From the NCBI GenBank assembly GCA_025463965.1, contig JAODBN010000110.1, forward strand, positions 1 through 7,761: a stretch of DNA of 7,761 bases, written 5' to 3'. The translations under genes were made by a program, and so were the position numbers. Below, one piece after another: positions 5,964 to 7,761 of this stretch; within the stretch, counting starts at the first letter, position 1; each line of letters begins with the position of its first letter. The notes under the pieces are model-generated. The model had not been told where the DNA came from. It searched no databases and saw only the letters and a program-made list of their open reading frames with translations. The stretch is from Acidimicrobiaceae bacterium. Its GTDB lineage: Bacteria > Actinomycetota > Acidimicrobiia > Acidimicrobiales > Bog-793.

Positions 5964-6036
5964 TGGGCCGTACAGGACTCGAACCTGTGACCCCTTGCGT
6001 GTCATGCAAGTGCGCTACCAACTGCGCCAACGGCCC
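5964..6036 (-). tRNA. tRNA-Val (anticodon GAC)
   Basis: The minus strand folds into a complete 73-nt cloverleaf: acceptor stem GGGCCGT/ACGGCCC (7 bp, discriminator A at 5964), D-arm GCGC/GCGC, anticodon arm CTTGC-ATGACAC-GCAAG with anticodon GAC, a 5-nt variable loop GGGTC, and T-arm ACAGG-TTCGAGT-CCTGT. The GAC anticodon reads the valine codons GTC and GTT. The 3' CCA is not encoded (CCC follows the discriminator), so it would be added after transcription. It stands alone, between a convergent gene and a divergent one. Confidence 0.96.
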
Positions 6037-6046
6037 GGGTCGAAAG

Positions 6047-6052
6047 AGGGTA
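6047..6052 (-). promoter_or_regulatory. Possible -10 box of the tRNA-Val gene
   Basis: TACCCT on the minus strand fits the TAnnnT pattern and lies 10 nt before the tRNA 5' end, a normal distance for a short leader. The -35 candidate CTGGTG (6070-6075), 17 nt upstream, is weak. Confidence 0.35.
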
Positions 6053-6099
6053 GCACCGCGTGGCCCGGACACCAGCTCCGGCGCCGTGCACAGCGCATT

Positions 6100-6113
6100 C
6101 TCACAGTCGTGAG
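6100..6113. repeat. Inverted repeat CTCAC-AGTC-GTGAG in a divergent promoter region
   Basis: A perfect 5-bp inverted repeat with a 4-nt spacer lies between the tRNA and the membrane-protein promoter. It is short enough to be chance, and no regulator is encoded next to it. Confidence 0.25.
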
Positions 6114-6119
6114 CAGGGA

Positions 6120-6152
6120 CGGGGGCACGGCGAGGCGCGCTCGGCGCCCCCG
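6120..6152 (+). terminator. GC-rich hairpin just upstream of the membrane-protein promoter
   Basis: CGGGGGC (6120-6126) pairs with GCCCCCG (6146-6152), and CGAG/CTCG (6131-6134/6140-6143) can pair inside. It ends 11 nt before the -10 box at 6164, so it covers the -35 zone. It could stop plus-strand read-through, could be part of promoter control, or could be chance in GC-rich DNA. Confidence 0.3.
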
Positions 6153-6163
6153 GAGTCGTGCCG

Positions 6164-6169
6164 TAGGAT
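6164..6169 (+). promoter_or_regulatory. -10 box of a leaderless promoter for the polytopic membrane protein
   Basis: TAGGAT lies exactly 7 nt before GTG 6177, so the predicted start of transcription coincides with the start codon. No Shine-Dalgarno precedes that GTG. The same 7-nt spacing occurs at the KimA-like gene. No clear -35 is visible. Confidence 0.45.
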
Positions 6170-6176
6170 GCCCGCC

Positions 6177-7761
6177 GTGCAGACCCTGCCCCGCACGGGG
6201 CTGACCGGGCCCGGCGCGGGCGACTCCCCGGGACGTGGTCTCGGCAGGCACAGCGCCGGGCGCTCCGGTGGACCCGGTGGCGGTCACGGCGGCATCTCGG
6301 GCGAGCGGCTACGCCGGTGGGCTGCGTCGGGGGCTGCCTCCACCTTCGTCGTCGTGGCAGGAGTCACCGCCTTCGTCATCGGCCAGCTTCGCCCCGACTT
6401 GCTCTTCAACCAGAACATGGACGTCGGCGGCGACAACGCCGCACACGTCGTCGCCGTCTACTACTTCATCCACCACCTGCTGCCACACGGACAGCTGTCC
6501 GGCTGGGACCCCCAGTGGTTCGGGGGGTTTCCGCTCTACGTCTTCTACTTCCCCTTCCCCGCGGTGATCACCGCTGCGCTCTCCGGGTTCTTCTCCTTCG
6601 CGGTCGCCTTCAAGCTCGTCTCCGTCCTCGGCACGGTGCTCATGCCGATCGCGGCGTGGGCGTTCGGGTCACTGGCGGGGTTCCGTCGCCCGGTACCGGC
6701 GCTCATGGCTGTCGCGATGCTCCCCTTCCTCTTCAATTCCTCCTACACGATCGACGGCGGCAACATCACCTCGACGATGGCGGGCGAATTCTCCTTCAGC
6801 CTGTCGGTGGCGATCGGGCTGGTCTTTCTCGGCGTCTATGCGAGATCGTTGCGAACGGGGCGTCTGCGCTGGCTAGCGGCGTTCTTGTTCGCCCTCACGC
6901 TCCTCAGCCATGTCGTTCCGGCGCTCTTCTGCGCGGGCGTCGCCATCCTCCTCACCGCGGCGGCGAGCGACCGGCGGTCGGGAGCGCTGCGATTTGCCGC
7001 CCGGATGCAGGCGAAGCCACCGATGCGGGGCCTCGGTGCCGCCAGGCGGTGGGTGCGCAACCGGCTGCCCCAGCCGCTCCATGTGCTGGCTTCGGTCGGC
7101 CTGACAGGGGCCCTGCTCGCGGCCTTCTGGCTCCTCCCTTTCGCCGGGTCGCTGCACTACTCGGCCTCGATGGGATACGGCCGTGTCACGGGCTTTCAGC
7201 CCAACTTCCTGCCGAACTCGGCGGAGGTCACCATCCAGGCCCTAGCGGTCATCGGGCTCCTGATCGGCTTGGTGAATCGGGACCGTCTCGCGATCGTGCT
7301 CGGCGTGGTCGCAGCAGCCGACCTGCTCGCCTTCTTCTACCTGCCCTCCGGGCTCGTCTACAACGCCCGGTGGCTTCCCTTCTGGTTCCTCGCCACGGCG
7401 CTGCTCGCCGCCTACGCCGTCGGGGAGTTCGGGCGCGCGGTGCTCGGGGCCAGAGGACGGCGCTTGGACTGGGGGGCGATCGTCACCCCGCTGGTGGGCG
7501 GCCTGGCGACCGTCGCCGTCGTGGCGCTCTTTGTCGGCGTGCTGCCTGGATTCCACCTTCCGGTGAGCTCGCAGAACGAGACGCCAGGCTGGATCGCCTT
7601 CAACTACGAGGGTTACCAGGCAAAGCCCGGCTGGAACCAGTTCACCCAGCTGACCTCGATGATGGAACGGGTCGCCAAGGTGCACGGCTGTGGGCGGCTC
7701 GACTACGAGTACTCCTCCAACACGACGAACTACTACGGCTCCACCCTCTGGCCGATGTCGT
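6177..7761 (+). CDS. Polytopic membrane protein, PTPS-related / GT-C glycosyltransferase-like, N-terminal part (runs off the window)
   Basis: The frame is open from 6177 to the window edge (528 codons). After a Gly/Arg-rich cytoplasmic start (1-50) comes the first membrane helix (about 52-69), then a large loop with MDVGGDNAAHVVAVYYF (82-97) and LSGWDPQWFGGFPLYVFYFP (107-126). This arrangement, with an acidic pair in the first external loop and the W-D-P...GGFP...FYxPxP block, is that of the 6-pyruvoyl-tetrahydropterin-synthase-related membrane family, whose fold resembles GT-C glycosyltransferases such as those using polyprenyl-phosphate sugars. About ten hydrophobic helices follow before a soluble segment (FHLPVSSQNETPGW onward) begins. 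A role in cell-envelope or glycan assembly is inferred; no activity is shown. GTG 6177 is chosen for its leaderless spacing; an in-frame ATG at 6168 would add three residues and overlaps the -10 box. The gene stands apart from its neighbours. Confidence 0.8.
   Translation, partial: MQTLPRTGLTGPGAGDSPGRGLGRHSAGRSGGPGGGHGGISGERLRRWAASGAASTFVVVAGVTAFVIGQLRPDLLFNQNMDVGGDNAAHVVAVYYFIHHLLPHGQLSGWDPQWFGGFPLYVFYFPFPAVITAALSGFFSFAVAFKLVSVLGTVLMPIAAWAFGSLAGFRRPVPALMAVAMLPFLFNSSYTIDGGNITSTMAGEFSFSLSVAIGLVFLGVYARSLRTGRLRWLAAFLFALTLLSHVVPALFCAGVAILLTAAASDRRSGALRFAARMQAKPPMRGLGAARRWVRNRLPQPLHVLASVGLTGALLAAFWLLPFAGSLHYSASMGYGRVTGFQPNFLPNSAEVTIQALAVIGLLIGLVNRDRLAIVLGVVAAADLLAFFYLPSGLVYNARWLPFWFLATALLAAYAVGEFGRAVLGARGRRLDWGAIVTPLVGGLATVAVVALFVGVLPGFHLPVSSQNETPGWIAFNYEGYQAKPGWNQFTQLTSMMERVAKVHGCGRLDYEYSSNTTNYYGSTLWPMS

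Noticed and set aside
5964..6036. tRNA-Val as an integration site for a mobile element
   Set aside because: No integrase gene and no direct repeat of the tRNA 3' end were seen in the window; the neighbours look like ordinary chromosomal genes.
5524..6072. Minus-strand open frame of 182 codons across the DUF5666 3' end and the tRNA
   Set aside because: Part of it (AQLVAHLHDTQGVTGSSPV) is the well-known false protein produced by translating a tRNA gene, and the rest is antisense to the DUF5666 gene.

Overview
The window is high-GC DNA (C/G-ended codons, many GTG starts, a ribosome-binding site matching AGAAAGGA, and two promoters that appear leaderless). This suggests an actinobacterium (Actinomycetota), though the sequence does not settle the genus. 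From about 1 to 4357 every recognisable gene is on the minus strand. From 4954 onward the protein genes are on the plus strand, with one minus-strand tRNA between them.

Minus-strand block, in transcription order: (i) a cysteine hydrolase of the isochorismatase / N-carbamoylsarcosine amidohydrolase family (4357-3674); (ii) directly behind it, a MarR-type regulator that looks frameshifted (3667-3158); (iii) a full-length KimA-like potassium permease of the APC superfamily (3050-1266) with all the K+ ligands known from Bacillus KimA, followed by a hairpin terminator; (iv) a C-terminal scrap of an alpha/beta hydrolase (819-1040); (v) a two-gene operon of an SRPBCC/AHSA1 protein (645-127) and an ArsR-family repressor (117 to beyond the window edge). 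The operon has a clear -35/-10 promoter and an inverted repeat sitting over the expected transcription start, so autorepression by the ArsR protein is the simplest model.

The stretch 4358-4953 has no convincing gene but holds an unusual run of short perfect hairpins, several carrying a TCGC(A) sequence at the loop. It is the best candidate here for an undescribed structured element. Its strand, boundaries and function are unknown.

Plus-strand block: a membrane-anchored DUF5666 protein with a PepSY-like C-terminal segment (4954-5856), a nested hairpin, tRNA-Val(GAC) on the minus strand (6036-5964), then the start of a large polytopic membrane protein of the PTPS-related / GT-C glycosyltransferase-like type (from 6177 to beyond the window edge), apparently expressed from a leaderless promoter.

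There is no integrase, transposase, CRISPR array or recognisable defence locus. Most of the window is ordinary chromosome with two decayed genes. The points most worth a second look are the hairpin cluster, the ArsR/SRPBCC operator and the MarR frameshift.
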